Under the pieces are notes generated by a model that was given only the letters and a program-made list of their open reading frames with translations, was not told where the DNA came from and ran no database searches. From a virus, in the IMG/VR virus record IMGVR_UViG_3300031772_000052, positions 1 through 50,772 of that record: 50,772 nt of DNA. One strand, written 5' to 3'. A program made the position numbers and the translations under genes. This document shows, one piece after another, positions 24,316-31,835 of this stretch (position 1 is its first letter; each line of letters starts with the position of its first letter).

Positions 24316-26321
24316 ATCGGACTGTTCTTTCTCGTCGGAGGCTTCATCTGCGGCAGAGGCTTATTGGCATCCTGTGCTTCGCCAGCGGTCTGACCCGGCG
24401 CCATTCCAGCCAGGAGCTGCTGCACCAAGTTCGCCATGTGCGGCATCTTGGAACGGAGCTCGTTGAGTACTTTGGTGCGCTCAGCCGGCGCAAGCTTTGC
24501 GACCCGCGTAGCCCACTGCTTGGCGATCCGCGAAGCATCGAGCTCGACAACCTTGCCACCGCCAGACTGGGTCCCGGCCTCCCCTTGCACGTTCGCCTGG
24601 GCCGACGACGCCTGTTGCATAGCGGCCTGCTGGGCCATCTGGGCGTCCTGGCCCGGCTGCATTTCCTGCATGCCCGGCAATCCTTGCGGCTGCTCGTCGG
24701 GCTGGCCAGGCTGCGCCTGCCCGGGCTGACTTGCCCCAGCTGGCGCTGGAGTCGCGCCAGGCTGCTGTGGGGCGTTCGGATCTACCGCGGGCTGAACCCC
24801 AGAGATCTGCGAGGCATCTTGCATCGCGGCCTGGGCACGGGCCTGGTACTTAGCCTGCTCGATCGAAGCCTCGCCCTGGGCCTGGGTCTGAGCCTTCATC
24901 ATCATCGCCTGGACGCGGTTACGGTCCTCGGTCTCGCCTTGGATGGCCTTCAGCTCTTCGTCGTAGTCGAATCCGAGCTCGGTGAGCATCGTGTGGTCCG
25001 AGATCTTGTTGGCGGCGTTCAGCTGGATGACCATCTGCTTGCGCTGGATGTCGTCCGCCATCTTGAACTCGGTGAAGCCGATGTTCACGTCGGGCAGGTT
25101 CAGGTAGAGCCGAATGCGGTTCTTGGTCCAGTTGACGAACCGAAGAAGCAATCGGCGATACATGAGGAACTGGTTTTCGAGCGTTCGAAGGGACACGGAA
25201 CTACCCGACCAGGAGAGTCCGCCGAAGACGAACTCGATCGGCACGCCCATGCCGCCCGTGATTTCCTTGTTCGTCACTTCGATCTCAGGACCAAGGAGCA
25301 GAGCTCGACCGTCACCGCCGAGGCGCTCAAAACCAAGCGGAACTGCCACGACCGAGATGTAGTTCGGGTCGACGCGCCAGCGACGGATCTCTTCTTGAAC
25401 CGTGCCCTGCCAGTTGCTCAGGTTGACGTGCTGGTAGGGGTCCTGTTGGCCGTTGGCCTGAGGGAAGATGAACTCAAGAGGCAGGATGCGCTGAAGGGCG
25501 ATCGCTTCCTGTGCCCGGCGAAGAACGTACAGGTAGAACATGCGACTCATCGAATGAATGATGAGCGGCTTGCCCCATCCCATGTCCTGCTCGGCGAGCG
25601 TCGGGCGCTTGAAGTGGAAGATGTTCTGCTCGGAAAGAGCGATGTCCCGCTTCATCTTGAGCGCCTCGAGGAACACCTTTGGAATGTCGACGAGTAGCTC
25701 GCGAGTCCCGTCCATGATCGCCCGCTTGACCTTGTGCGGGATCTTGTAGCGGTACTTCGATTTGCCGGTGACCGGGTTGTAGTAGATGTCGATGTTCTTC
25801 GGGTCCCAGCGAACGAAGTTGATTCCCGTTCGGTCCTTGATCGGGACGTCGACAATCTCACCGACGCCGGTTTTTCCGCAGCCGGTGCAGGTAAATTGGA
25901 ACTCGAAGTTGACGAACCGGAAGTCGAATGCCGTGTCTGACAAGCGGTCCGACTTGCCGCATTCTTTGCATTTCAGCCAGCGACTGAAGGGGAAGTTCAT
26001 GGAGATGAAGGCGTTGCCGTAACAGAAGTAGTCGAGGCCGATCTCAATGAGAAACGGCTTCATGTTGAGCGTTTCCTCGAGGACTTCTTTCCAGCCATCG
26101 CGGACGTGCTTGAGCTCGGCGTTGTAGATGAAGTCAGTGACCGGGTACTCGGCGATCTTCGTGACGACCGACCCAAACATCGGGTCCTTGTAGAAGAAGT
26201 ACTGACACCACCGGAAGAGCTCCTTCACGGTAGGCGGCATGTACGTCTGGGCAATATCGAAGAACGGGGACGGATAGATCGTCCCCCTTCTCCTGTCTAC
26301 TCCAGACCCGAAATCAGCCAT
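24312..26321 (-). CDS. Portal protein with inserted zinc ribbon, 669 aa
   Basis: The portal forms the ring through which DNA enters the head. The call rests on the overall pattern: an N-terminal loader region (YMPPTVKELFRWCQYFFYK), wing segments (DPYQHVNLSNWQGTVQEEI), the FVNWTKNRIRLYLNLPDVNI segment, and a helical C-terminus. An insertion at residues ~118-148 has CKEC...CTGC (Cys118, 121, 145, 148), a probable zinc ribbon not usual in portals. The C-terminal ~130 residues are Gln/Ala/Pro-rich (QQPGATPAPAGASQPGQAQ) and low-complexity. It is coupled to the 117-aa gene and lies in a head cluster. Confidence in 'portal' is good but not based on a search. Confidence 0.75.
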   Translation of the reverse strand: MADFGSGVDRRRGTIYPSPFFDIAQTYMPPTVKELFRWCQYFFYKDPMFGSVVTKIAEYPVTDFIYNAELKHVRDGWKEVLEETLNMKPFLIEIGLDYFCYGNAFISMNFPFSRWLKCKECGKSDRLSDTAFDFRFVNFEFQFTCTGCGKTGVGEIVDVPIKDRTGINFVRWDPKNIDIYYNPVTGKSKYRYKIPHKVKRAIMDGTRELLVDIPKVFLEALKMKRDIALSEQNIFHFKRPTLAEQDMGWGKPLIIHSMSRMFYLYVLRRAQEAIALQRILPLEFIFPQANGQQDPYQHVNLSNWQGTVQEEIRRWRVDPNYISVVAVPLGFERLGGDGRALLLGPEIEVTNKEITGGMGVPIEFVFGGLSWSGSSVSLRTLENQFLMYRRLLLRFVNWTKNRIRLYLNLPDVNIGFTEFKMADDIQRKQMVIQLNAANKISDHTMLTELGFDYDEELKAIQGETEDRNRVQAMMMKAQTQAQGEASIEQAKYQARAQAAMQDASQISGVQPAVDPNAPQQPGATPAPAGASQPGQAQPGQPDEQPQGLPGMQEMQPGQDAQMAQQAAMQQASSAQANVQGEAGTQSGGGKVVELDASRIAKQWATRVAKLAPAERTKVLNELRSKMPHMANLVQQLLAGMAPGQTAGEAQDANKPLPQMKPPTRKNSPI

Positions 26322-26331
26322 CGACTAGGTC

Positions 26332-27792
26332 CTAATCGTTCTTGTCGCCGGAGATGAGATCTCGTCCGGTCGCCAATCGATGAACCCCGAGAACGCCAAC
26401 GCCGGAAGAGACGAGCTGGCTTTTCTCTGCCGAGCTAAGCGCTCCCCATCCCTCGCGATGAAACTTAGCGAGCGTGTCAGTGACCTTGCCAGCAGGAGCG
26501 CCTTTTTTGCCCTTGCCGCCACTGCTTGGCTTTCCGGCCGTCCCCTCTGGTGATGGCGGTGGAGTTGCCGCCTTGGCCGCCTCCTCTGATCCGGGATGAA
26601 GCGGGACTTTCTCTTTTTGCCCGAGTACGTTAATTTTTTCAGGTGCCTTCCCCGGGTAGTCCTTCATGAATTCCCGCGGAAGACCGGCGTTTGTCCCAGA
26701 CGACGGGGCCGTCTGGTTCTCGGTGGGCGAATGGGCGCCAGGCTTGGATTCCGGTGCAGTGGTCTTCGCCTTGACTGGCTGCGGACCCTGCATTTTTGAC
26801 ATCGGATTTGGAGACTTGTGTCCTGGCTGATTCGCTGCGCCTGCTTGCGGAACGCCAGTAGTTGACCCCGGCATTGCAGCTGACGATCGAAGATTCTGCG
26901 ACTGCTTACCGGCAGAGAATTTTGCCTTTGCCGCGTCCAGCTTCGTAGCGTGAGCTGCCCGCTGTTCGCGAAGTTTCATGAGATTGCTCTCGTGATAGCC
27001 ACGCGCCGCCGGGTTTCCGCCAGGCGCCTTGGCCTGCGCAAGGGCACCTTCATGGTGAGCGATTTGCTCGTCGAGGCTAGAAAGTCCGCGCTGTCCTTTT
27101 TCGAGGCTTCCCTTGCGAAACTTCGAAACAACGTCCTCTGCCGTAGATCGAGCGCCACCGGCGACGCCGGAGCCAATGGCCTTGGCTCTCTGGGCAACTC
27201 CTGCGCCGCCTTCTCCTACGACCCTGCCAACGTCTCGGGCGAACATCCCCGGAGCCTTTGCGAGCTGACCGCCTGAAAGCTCAGCAAGCGACTTTGCGCC
27301 AATGCCGCCGGTTGCCTTTCGAAAAAGATTGCTGGCTCCTTCGATTACTCCGGTGGCAAGGCTCGCTTCCTTGGCGAGCTCGTAGCCAATTTTGGCGATC
27401 TCGCAGTCGATGAACTCATGATACGCCTCGTGATGAGACGCCTTCATCTGCGTCGCGGCCGACTGCATGTCACGCTCGATCCCATAGGCTGCCACTTTTT
27501 CAAAAACCACTGGCAGTACTTCCGTTGGAATGTTGGAGTCGCGACACATGGAAACGAAATAGTCACATGCTCGCTTCGTAAGACCCAGAGAGCTTCCTAC
27601 CGGTCCTGTCTCTGCGAGAATGATCAGGTGGCCATCGATGTCACCAGAGAGCTTCTCGAATCCAGTAAGTTGCGCTGATGCGGTCTTGACCATCGGAGCG
27701 ACTCGAAGAGGGGGCTTCGCTGTCTCTTCCGCGTGCTTTTGGAAGAAGTCGTTTCCTGGCTCGTCGAAGAGGTAATCGAAGTGGTTCTTCAT
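26332..27792 (-). CDS. Head-cluster structural protein, 486 aa
   Basis: Of the possible starts, ATG 27792 has GGAG seven bases upstream; an ATG at 27798 overlaps the upstream stop (ATGA) and would add two residues. Residues ~45-180 are globular and include LGLTKRACDYFVSM and EVLPVVFEKVAAYGIERD. The C-terminal ~250 residues are Gly/Pro/Ala/Lys-rich and likely disordered (KSPNPMSKMQGPQPVKAK). It lies between the 61-aa protein and the portal. A scaffold, internal head protein or portal-associated role is possible. No family is recognised. Confidence 0.65.
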   Translation of the reverse strand: MKNHFDYLFDEPGNDFFQKHAEETAKPPLRVAPMVKTASAQLTGFEKLSGDIDGHLIILAETGPVGSSLGLTKRACDYFVSMCRDSNIPTEVLPVVFEKVAAYGIERDMQSAATQMKASHHEAYHEFIDCEIAKIGYELAKEASLATGVIEGASNLFRKATGGIGAKSLAELSGGQLAKAPGMFARDVGRVVGEGGAGVAQRAKAIGSGVAGGARSTAEDVVSKFRKGSLEKGQRGLSSLDEQIAHHEGALAQAKAPGGNPAARGYHESNLMKLREQRAAHATKLDAAKAKFSAGKQSQNLRSSAAMPGSTTGVPQAGAANQPGHKSPNPMSKMQGPQPVKAKTTAPESKPGAHSPTENQTAPSSGTNAGLPREFMKDYPGKAPEKINVLGQKEKVPLHPGSEEAAKAATPPPSPEGTAGKPSSGGKGKKGAPAGKVTDTLAKFHREGWGALSSAEKSQLVSSGVGVLGVHRLATGRDLISGDKND

Positions 27793-27794
27793 CT

Positions 27795-27980
27795 TCATGC
27801 TCCGTCTGCCCACCAGGGGCCTCTTCCGCGTCCTTTAGCTGGATCAAAACCCTGTGCTTCCATCTCGGCGGCTTCTTTTTCGATTTCGACTCGAACTCTG
27901 TCCGCGGCTTCGGCTCGAAGATCTGAAATCATCTTCGACATTTCGCGTGCAGCTTTGACCGCCTCATCGTGGTCCATCAT
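27795..27980 (-). CDS. Small helical protein, 61 aa
   Basis: A 61-aa helical, charged protein (AREMSKMISDLRAEAADRVR) with a Gly/Arg-rich tail (KGRGRGPWWADGA). The ATG overlaps the upstream stop (ATGA). Its TGA overlaps a potential ATG of the following gene. Its small size, coiled-coil look and place before the portal suggest a small head or scaffold protein. Real because it fills the gap between two coupled genes and is consistent in frame. Confidence 0.65.
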   Translation of the reverse strand: MMDHDEAVKAAREMSKMISDLRAEAADRVRVEIEKEAAEMEAQGFDPAKGRGRGPWWADGA

Positions 27981-29110
27981 GCCACAGGAGGGCTTGTTGG
28001 CGTAGAATTTACAGGGGCTTGCTCAAGTGCTGGCGTCCCACTTCGAAGTTCTGCCCGTGCCTCAAGGTACGACCGAACGACAAGCAGCTTGGCGATGTGA
28101 ATGTCGACTGGATTGTCTTCTCGCCACTCGACGCCGGAAAGGTCTTTCTTTCCCAGGGTCAACCATGCCTTTTCGACGTCGACCTTGAATCCGGCAAACT
28201 CACTCTTTCGATCGAGCAGCGCCTGGGCGCCCGGAAACCACTCCTCCGGGGCATAGGCGAATCCGTTTTCCTCGAGGATCATCGCGATGTACGCCGAGAC
28301 CTCATTGTCCCACGGCGGTCCGGGATGAACGGTCTCCATGATTGAAACCGTGAACGCGATTTGTGATGGCGTCATTGGCTGATAGGCGCCGAAGATTGGC
28401 ACCAGGTCGTTCCAGGCCAGACCGCAGTTCTCGAAAACGTCCCAGTCTCCCCAGGGCGTGTACGTCAACGCAGCGATCATGAGAGCCTGGATCTTGTTGC
28501 GAGCCACCTCGCCGACCGGACCGAAGTCTCGTCGGATGGCCCACCACAGAGTCTCTGGCTCCCAAAAGACCCACGTGTCGACACCGTACTTTGCGTTGAG
28601 CACGTCGTAGATTCGAAGCGGGTGACTCCGTAGCGCCGAAAACACACGACCGTCGCTAGCCCGATCCGGGACCGCTGGCACCGGCGGCTCGACAGCTGGA
28701 GCCTCGTCTTGTTCGGAAGGAGCTTCTTCGGGTACAAGGTCTTTGTCAGAAGGCTTAGCCGATGCATCGATGAGATGCGGGGCGTGTTGTTCGATCTCAG
28801 ACTGAGCCAGCTCCTCATGAGACGACTCGGGCTGTTCTTGAAACGATTGCGGCTCTGGCTGAGACGGAGCTGGCTTTTGCTGAAACGACCGAGGCTGCTC
28901 CTGAAACGCTGAAGCAGGTCGCCCTTGAGATTCTTTTGGAACCTCGGCGGACGCTATCTCTCCCTCGAGCTCGTCGAATCCTTCTGGAGGGATTCCTTCG
29001 ACTCCAAGCGCTTGCTGAGTGGACCGAGAAAGACTGACGGCGGTCTTGTCGAAGCCGGATAGAGCGTCAAAGAACGACAGCTCCGCGTCGTTCAGCGGAG
29101 TGTTGCTCAC
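27977..29110 (-). CDS. Head-cluster protein with Gln/Pro-rich repeats, 377 aa
   Basis: The start is GTG 29110 after GAGG, 5-base spacer. The first ~35 residues (SFFDALSGFDKTAVSLSRST) may form a helix. Residues ~60-150 carry short repeats of the type SFQEQP, SFQQKP, SFQEQPE within an acidic/Pro-rich region, likely disordered. The C-terminal ~200 residues are globular and aromatic (VDTWVFWEPETLWWAIRRDF, GDWDVFENCGLAWNDLVPIF). The globular part resembles no family I can name. Genes on both sides are in the portal operon, so a head assembly or connector function is likely. Confidence 0.65.
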   Translation of the reverse strand: MSNTPLNDAELSFFDALSGFDKTAVSLSRSTQQALGVEGIPPEGFDELEGEIASAEVPKESQGRPASAFQEQPRSFQQKPAPSQPEPQSFQEQPESSHEELAQSEIEQHAPHLIDASAKPSDKDLVPEEAPSEQDEAPAVEPPVPAVPDRASDGRVFSALRSHPLRIYDVLNAKYGVDTWVFWEPETLWWAIRRDFGPVGEVARNKIQALMIAALTYTPWGDWDVFENCGLAWNDLVPIFGAYQPMTPSQIAFTVSIMETVHPGPPWDNEVSAYIAMILEENGFAYAPEEWFPGAQALLDRKSEFAGFKVDVEKAWLTLGKKDLSGVEWREDNPVDIHIAKLLVVRSYLEARAELRSGTPALEQAPVNSTPTSPPVA

Positions 29111-30256
29111 CTACGCCTCGCCGGTTGCCAGCTGCTTGATGAGCACCTTCTCGGTATCGGGAAGGGACTCGAAGATCTCCATCGCGTTCTTGGAGAACTG
29201 ATTGGCGAAGGCTTCGCCGAGATAGCCCTTCAGCTTGCCACCGGAGGCGACCTTTTTGAGATCGGCTTCGGTAAGGGTGTGTCCGTCCACCTCCGCGGAC
29301 CAACCGGTCGCCGTCTTGTCCATCGTCGACGCATAGGCGTCGGTAAGGCCGCGGTCGTAGTACTTCTTGAGTCCCGTCGACTCATCGAAGACGTCGAGCG
29401 CTTTCGCCATGGTCTCTGGATCGGTCTCGCTGATCGATGCGGCGAGCTTGTCGAGAACGTCACGAGCGCCCTTGTTCGTCGGCAGAAGTGACTTGCGCTG
29501 TTCGAGGTGCGCATCGAGATGCTGGTTCCAGTTTTGCGATGCCCACTTGTCGAGCAGCTTGCTGTCGCCAACGTCAACGCCAAGTTCTTCGGCGCGGTTT
29601 TTGACGGAGCTTGCGAAGCGATGCCGGTGCTCAGCGGAAAAATCCATCGCGTACTTGTCGAAGTACGCGGCCGCTTTCTTCACGTGACTCTCGTCCGGCA
29701 TGGCGTACTTGCGAATCACCGAGCCGTCACCGGTCTGCACGACGAGAGCGAAGTGTTCGTCTGGCATTTGCATCACCGCATTCATCTCGACCGCGGCCGC
29801 TTCCTTCGACAGAAGTTCCTTCTGGGCGAGCTTGCGCAGCATCCAACCGCCCTCGGAGCCCTCGACAAACGAGTTCGAGTCGCACTCGCCCGGTTCAACT
29901 CTCGCCGCATAGGCGTCGACGAGGCGAGACGAAGGGACTGCATACGCAACGCAGGCCTCCTTGATGAACTTCGCAGCGATAAAGCGTGCGGGGAAGGCTA
30001 GCTTTTCGTGGTTCGCTTGGAAGTACTGGGCGCTCAGCCAGGCGTTTCCGGGATCATTCACCGGGAACTTGCGCATGACGTTGGCTCGTTTGGTGATCAT
30101 CACCAGTCCGAAGTCCGAATCCTTGAGCTCCTCGAGGCGGTCCTCGGAAAGGGTCTCAAAAGGAGCCCTCGACAAGGTCCCCGGCATAGCCAATTTGGCC
30201 ATCAGTTCCTTAGAACTGTCATCGTAGAAGTCGAGTACATCTGCCGAAACGCCCAT
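29111..30256 (-). CDS. Head-cluster protein with two copies of ~70-aa module, 381 aa
   Basis: ATG 30256 has GGAGG six bases upstream; this decides the start over an upstream ATG at 30295. Residues ~49-118 and ~169-240 are two copies of one module. Copy 1 reads FGLVMITKRANVMRKFPVND, AQYF and VDAYA; copy 2 reads FALVVQTGDGSVIRKYAMPD, AAYFDKY and LDKWAS. Aligned patterns are F-[GA]-L-V-x-x-T, R-K-[FY], and Y-F, about 120 residues apart. The C-terminal ~130 residues are helical. It is the first gene of the portal operon, as many scaffold or capsid proteins are, but I do not identify it as capsid protein. Confidence 0.7.
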   Translation of the reverse strand: MGVSADVLDFYDDSSKELMAKLAMPGTLSRAPFETLSEDRLEELKDSDFGLVMITKRANVMRKFPVNDPGNAWLSAQYFQANHEKLAFPARFIAAKFIKEACVAYAVPSSRLVDAYAARVEPGECDSNSFVEGSEGGWMLRKLAQKELLSKEAAAVEMNAVMQMPDEHFALVVQTGDGSVIRKYAMPDESHVKKAAAYFDKYAMDFSAEHRHRFASSVKNRAEELGVDVGDSKLLDKWASQNWNQHLDAHLEQRKSLLPTNKGARDVLDKLAASISETDPETMAKALDVFDESTGLKKYYDRGLTDAYASTMDKTATGWSAEVDGHTLTEADLKKVASGGKLKGYLGEAFANQFSKNAMEIFESLPDTEKVLIKQLATGEA

Positions 30257-30269
30257 TTCGTGCCTCCGA

Positions 30270-30290
30270 GGGGGTAGGTTAACACCCCCC
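30270..30290 (-). promoter_or_regulatory. G5/C5 stem-loop just before Shine-Dalgarno
   Basis: On the minus strand GGGGG-TGTTAACCTA-CCCCC folds into a five-pair GC helix with a 10-base loop, ending two bases before the GGAGG (30263-30267) of the 381-aa gene. It could influence ribosome access or serve as a transcription attenuation or processing signal. No T tract follows. Confidence 0.45.
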
Positions 30291-30368
30291 TTCAATAGGG
30301 GTCAATCTACCAGGAGCACTCGGTTTTCCCAGGCATAAGGTAGGTAACAACAACAATACCTAAAAACA

Positions 30369-30431
30369 CCCCCGAAATACCCCAATTTCACACCCCCAAA
30401 ACACCCAAACGAACCCCCAAGTTCAACCCCC
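30369..30431. repeat. Array of six C tracts (G tracts on minus strand)
   Basis: Six runs of C start at 30369, 30380, 30393, 30404, 30414 and 30427 with lengths 5, 4, 5, 3, 5 and 5. Start-to-start spacings are 11, 13, 11, 10 and 13 bases, near one or slightly more than one DNA turn. On the minus strand these are G runs that could form G-quadruplexes or bind a repressor/activator on one face of the helix. They lie between the portal operon start (30256, -) and the + gene at 30504. Confidence 0.6.
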
Positions 30432-30503
30432 TGCGGTAGCGAAGAAGAGACGATTCGCCACCTCAGGTTTAACAAACAAACCCGTCTCAGGAGAGAAACC
30501 ACC

Positions 30504-30692
30504 ATGTTCATCAAACGCCGCAATACGCCCGCCACCGAATCCCTCGCCGTCAAGCGCAACCTCACTGAGGATGTGATTGACGTCGCGAAGGGAGCCCTCG
30601 CGTCCGGAATCGCCATCTACGGCGTGAACAAGCTCACGGATCGCGCTTCGAACGCAACTTCGAAGTTCGCCCGCAAGCTCGTGAAGTGGTAA
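30504..30692 (+). CDS. Small 62-aa protein in single-gene + island
   Basis: ATG 30504 is preceded by AGGAG about 10 bases upstream. The product starts with a basic segment (MFIKRRNTPATESLAVKRN), has a moderately hydrophobic helix (VIDVAKGALASGIAIYGVNK) and ends basic (SKFARKLVKW). It may sit at a membrane or bind nucleic acid. The island is closed by the terminator at 30730-30769. No family is recognised. Confidence 0.6.
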   Translation: MFIKRRNTPATESLAVKRNLTEDVIDVAKGALASGIAIYGVNKLTDRASNATSKFARKLVKW

Positions 30693-30729
30693 CTCGCTAC
30701 CAAGCGACAAACCACTAAACGGTAACTCG

Positions 30730-30769
30730 CTGCTGCATGACCTCACCAGAGGCATGCAGCAGTTTTTTT
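30730..30769 (+). terminator. Very strong intrinsic terminator
   Basis: CTGCTGCATG pairs perfectly with CATGCAGCAG; inside, CCTC pairs with GAGG around an ACCA loop, with one bulged A. Seven T residues (30763-30769) follow. It ends the 30504-30692 transcript right at the edge of the convergent minus gene, whose TGA and TAG lie in the next bases. The 17 bases TTTTTTTAGCTATCAGA are identical to those at the ssb-operon terminator. Confidence 0.9.
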
Positions 30770-30774
30770 AGCTA

Positions 30775-31068
30775 TCAGATGAGTGTGACGAAATCGACGG
30801 GCCCGGCAGAGGACGGGATCGTGATTGTCTTGCGAAGATTGATTGCGGGGATCTCGAGCTCGGCAACTGCACCCTGAGTCAGGTCCATCGAGAAGAGGCC
30901 GTTGTCGTCGGTGAAGTCAACAACCTCATCAGAGATTACTCCGACGCCGCTTGCGACCTGTCCCGACTGATCGCTCTCGGTGGATTTGATTCGAAAGCGA
31001 ACCTGCGTCTCCGGCACAGCGACGCCTGCAAGCGTCTGAATCGTTCCGGTGATCGTGCAGGTAGCCAC
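30775..31068 (-). CDS. Small Ig-like/carboxypeptidase-regulatory-like domain protein, 97 aa
   Basis: Start GTG 31068. The fold pattern CTITGTIQTLAGVAVPETQV followed by DDNGLFSMDLTQGAVAEL resembles a carboxypeptidase-regulatory/transthyretin-like beta sandwich. A similar domain makes up the C-terminal half of the 205-aa protein at 31836 (CSIQGTIIGPDGKPKQNEII...DGSFDLPVVRGS). It is the last gene in the baseplate/fibre operon. A fibre or head-decoration role is likely. Confidence 0.6.
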   Translation of the reverse strand: MATCTITGTIQTLAGVAVPETQVRFRIKSTESDQSGQVASGVGVISDEVVDFTDDNGLFSMDLTQGAVAELEIPAINLRKTITIPSSAGPVDFVTLI

Positions 31069-31069
31069 G

Positions 31070-31357
31070 TTACTTTCGCTCCTCGGGAAACTTCCGTCTC
31101 GACCAGTAGAACGCGAGGTGGAAGTTCAGTGCAACGAGAATCGACACCAGGCTAAATGCGACCATGAGAACACGCTCGGAGATGTTGTTGTCGGCCATCC
31201 ACACGTGTGCCACGGCCTCCCAGACCGCGGTGGCGATCATTGCGCAGATGGCAAGACTGACAGGGTTTTTCCTGTTCTGCCAAGCCCTGAAGAATCGAAT
31301 GAGGACGGGAATCCACACCAGCGTTGCCAGTGTAGCGAGCCCGATATAGAGGATCAT
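31070..31357 (-). CDS. Three-span membrane protein, 95 aa
   Basis: ATG 31357 (MILYIGLATLATLVWIPVLI) is preferred over an upstream start because it follows AGGT seven bases before. The protein has hydrophobic segments at residues ~3-20, ~30-48 and ~63-83 and a charged C-terminus (YWSRRKFPEERK). It is in a run of three short membrane proteins after the fibre genes. Lysis or superinfection exclusion are possible functions; no family is recognised. Confidence 0.6.
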   Translation of the reverse strand: MILYIGLATLATLVWIPVLIRFFRAWQNRKNPVSLAICAMIATAVWEAVAHVWMADNNISERVLMVAFSLVSILVALNFHLAFYWSRRKFPEERK

Positions 31358-31361
31358 TTTT

Positions 31362-31589
31362 TTACCTATGTGCTGGGCGCACTGAAGCAACTTTGGAATC
31401 AACACCTAAGCGTTCAAGCTTCTTCTGCTCGCGGCGCCGGGCGATGTCTTCGATCTGCGGCAGCGACGAGCTTGCGGCTGATTCTAGCCCCTTGTCGATG
31501 CGGCGGCTTCTTTTTTGAGCCAGCACAATCCCGGCCATCGATCCCACGAACAGGAGGCACCACAGTACGAAGCCGATCATTGAGGTCAT
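31362..31589 (-). CDS. Single-span membrane protein, 75 aa
   Basis: Residues ~4-24 (MIGFVLWCLLFVGSMAGIVL) form one N-terminal membrane helix; the rest is charged and helical (RRREQKKLERLG). This N-in anchor with a helical soluble part is a pattern of phage Rz-like spanins and small holins, but no sequence match can be claimed. It overlaps the upstream gene by ATGA. Confidence 0.55.
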   Translation of the reverse strand: MTSMIGFVLWCLLFVGSMAGIVLAQKRSRRIDKGLESAASSSLPQIEDIARRREQKKLERLGVDSKVASVRPAHR

Positions 31590-31825
31590 GGCTTGCGAGC
31601 CTCCTTCGGGGGTAGCTGATGTTGTCCGGTAATTTCACCAAGATGCTCAACGCGACCATCAACGCCGTCGACGGCTTTTGCAAGGGATGTGACTGAGTGC
31701 ATTAGACTGAGGAGCGTTTCGCTCATCTTGTCCATGCGCTTTTCTAGCCGATACATGAACCAAATGGCAACGAACATCGGAAACCCGAGCTCCTTGATCA
31801 TCGTCATGACTTCTTCGATCTTCAC
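31586..31825 (-). CDS. Holin-like/YvrJ-like small membrane protein, 79 aa
   Basis: The start is GTG 31825, preceded by AGGAGG and a 6-base spacer, which is decisive. The N-terminal helix (IKELGFPMFVAIWFMYRLEK) followed by a coiled-coil (MDKMSETLLSLMHSVTSLAK) resembles YvrJ and other phage holin-like proteins. These sit in the inner membrane and open it to lytic enzymes. Its neighbours are two other membrane proteins. Function rests on architecture only. Confidence 0.55.
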   Translation of the reverse strand: MKIEEVMTMIKELGFPMFVAIWFMYRLEKRMDKMSETLLSLMHSVTSLAKAVDGVDGRVEHLGEITGQHQLPPKEARKP

Positions 31826-31835
31826 GACGGACCTC

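Noticed and set aside
24438-25697. Long + strand frame (419 codons) opposite the portal gene
   Set aside because: Low-complexity Arg/Leu/Gly/His-rich translation without known motifs; antisense shadow of the portal.
29111-30256. Considered as the major capsid protein
   Set aside because: Position at the start of the portal operon fits, but the duplicated helical module does not resemble HK97-type capsid folds and no supporting motif is seen. The capsid gene may lie outside the window.
30688-30731. Direct repeat GGTAACTCGCT at 30688 and 30721
   Set aside because: Two 11-base copies 33 bases apart, one covering a stop codon; no evidence for attachment or recombination.
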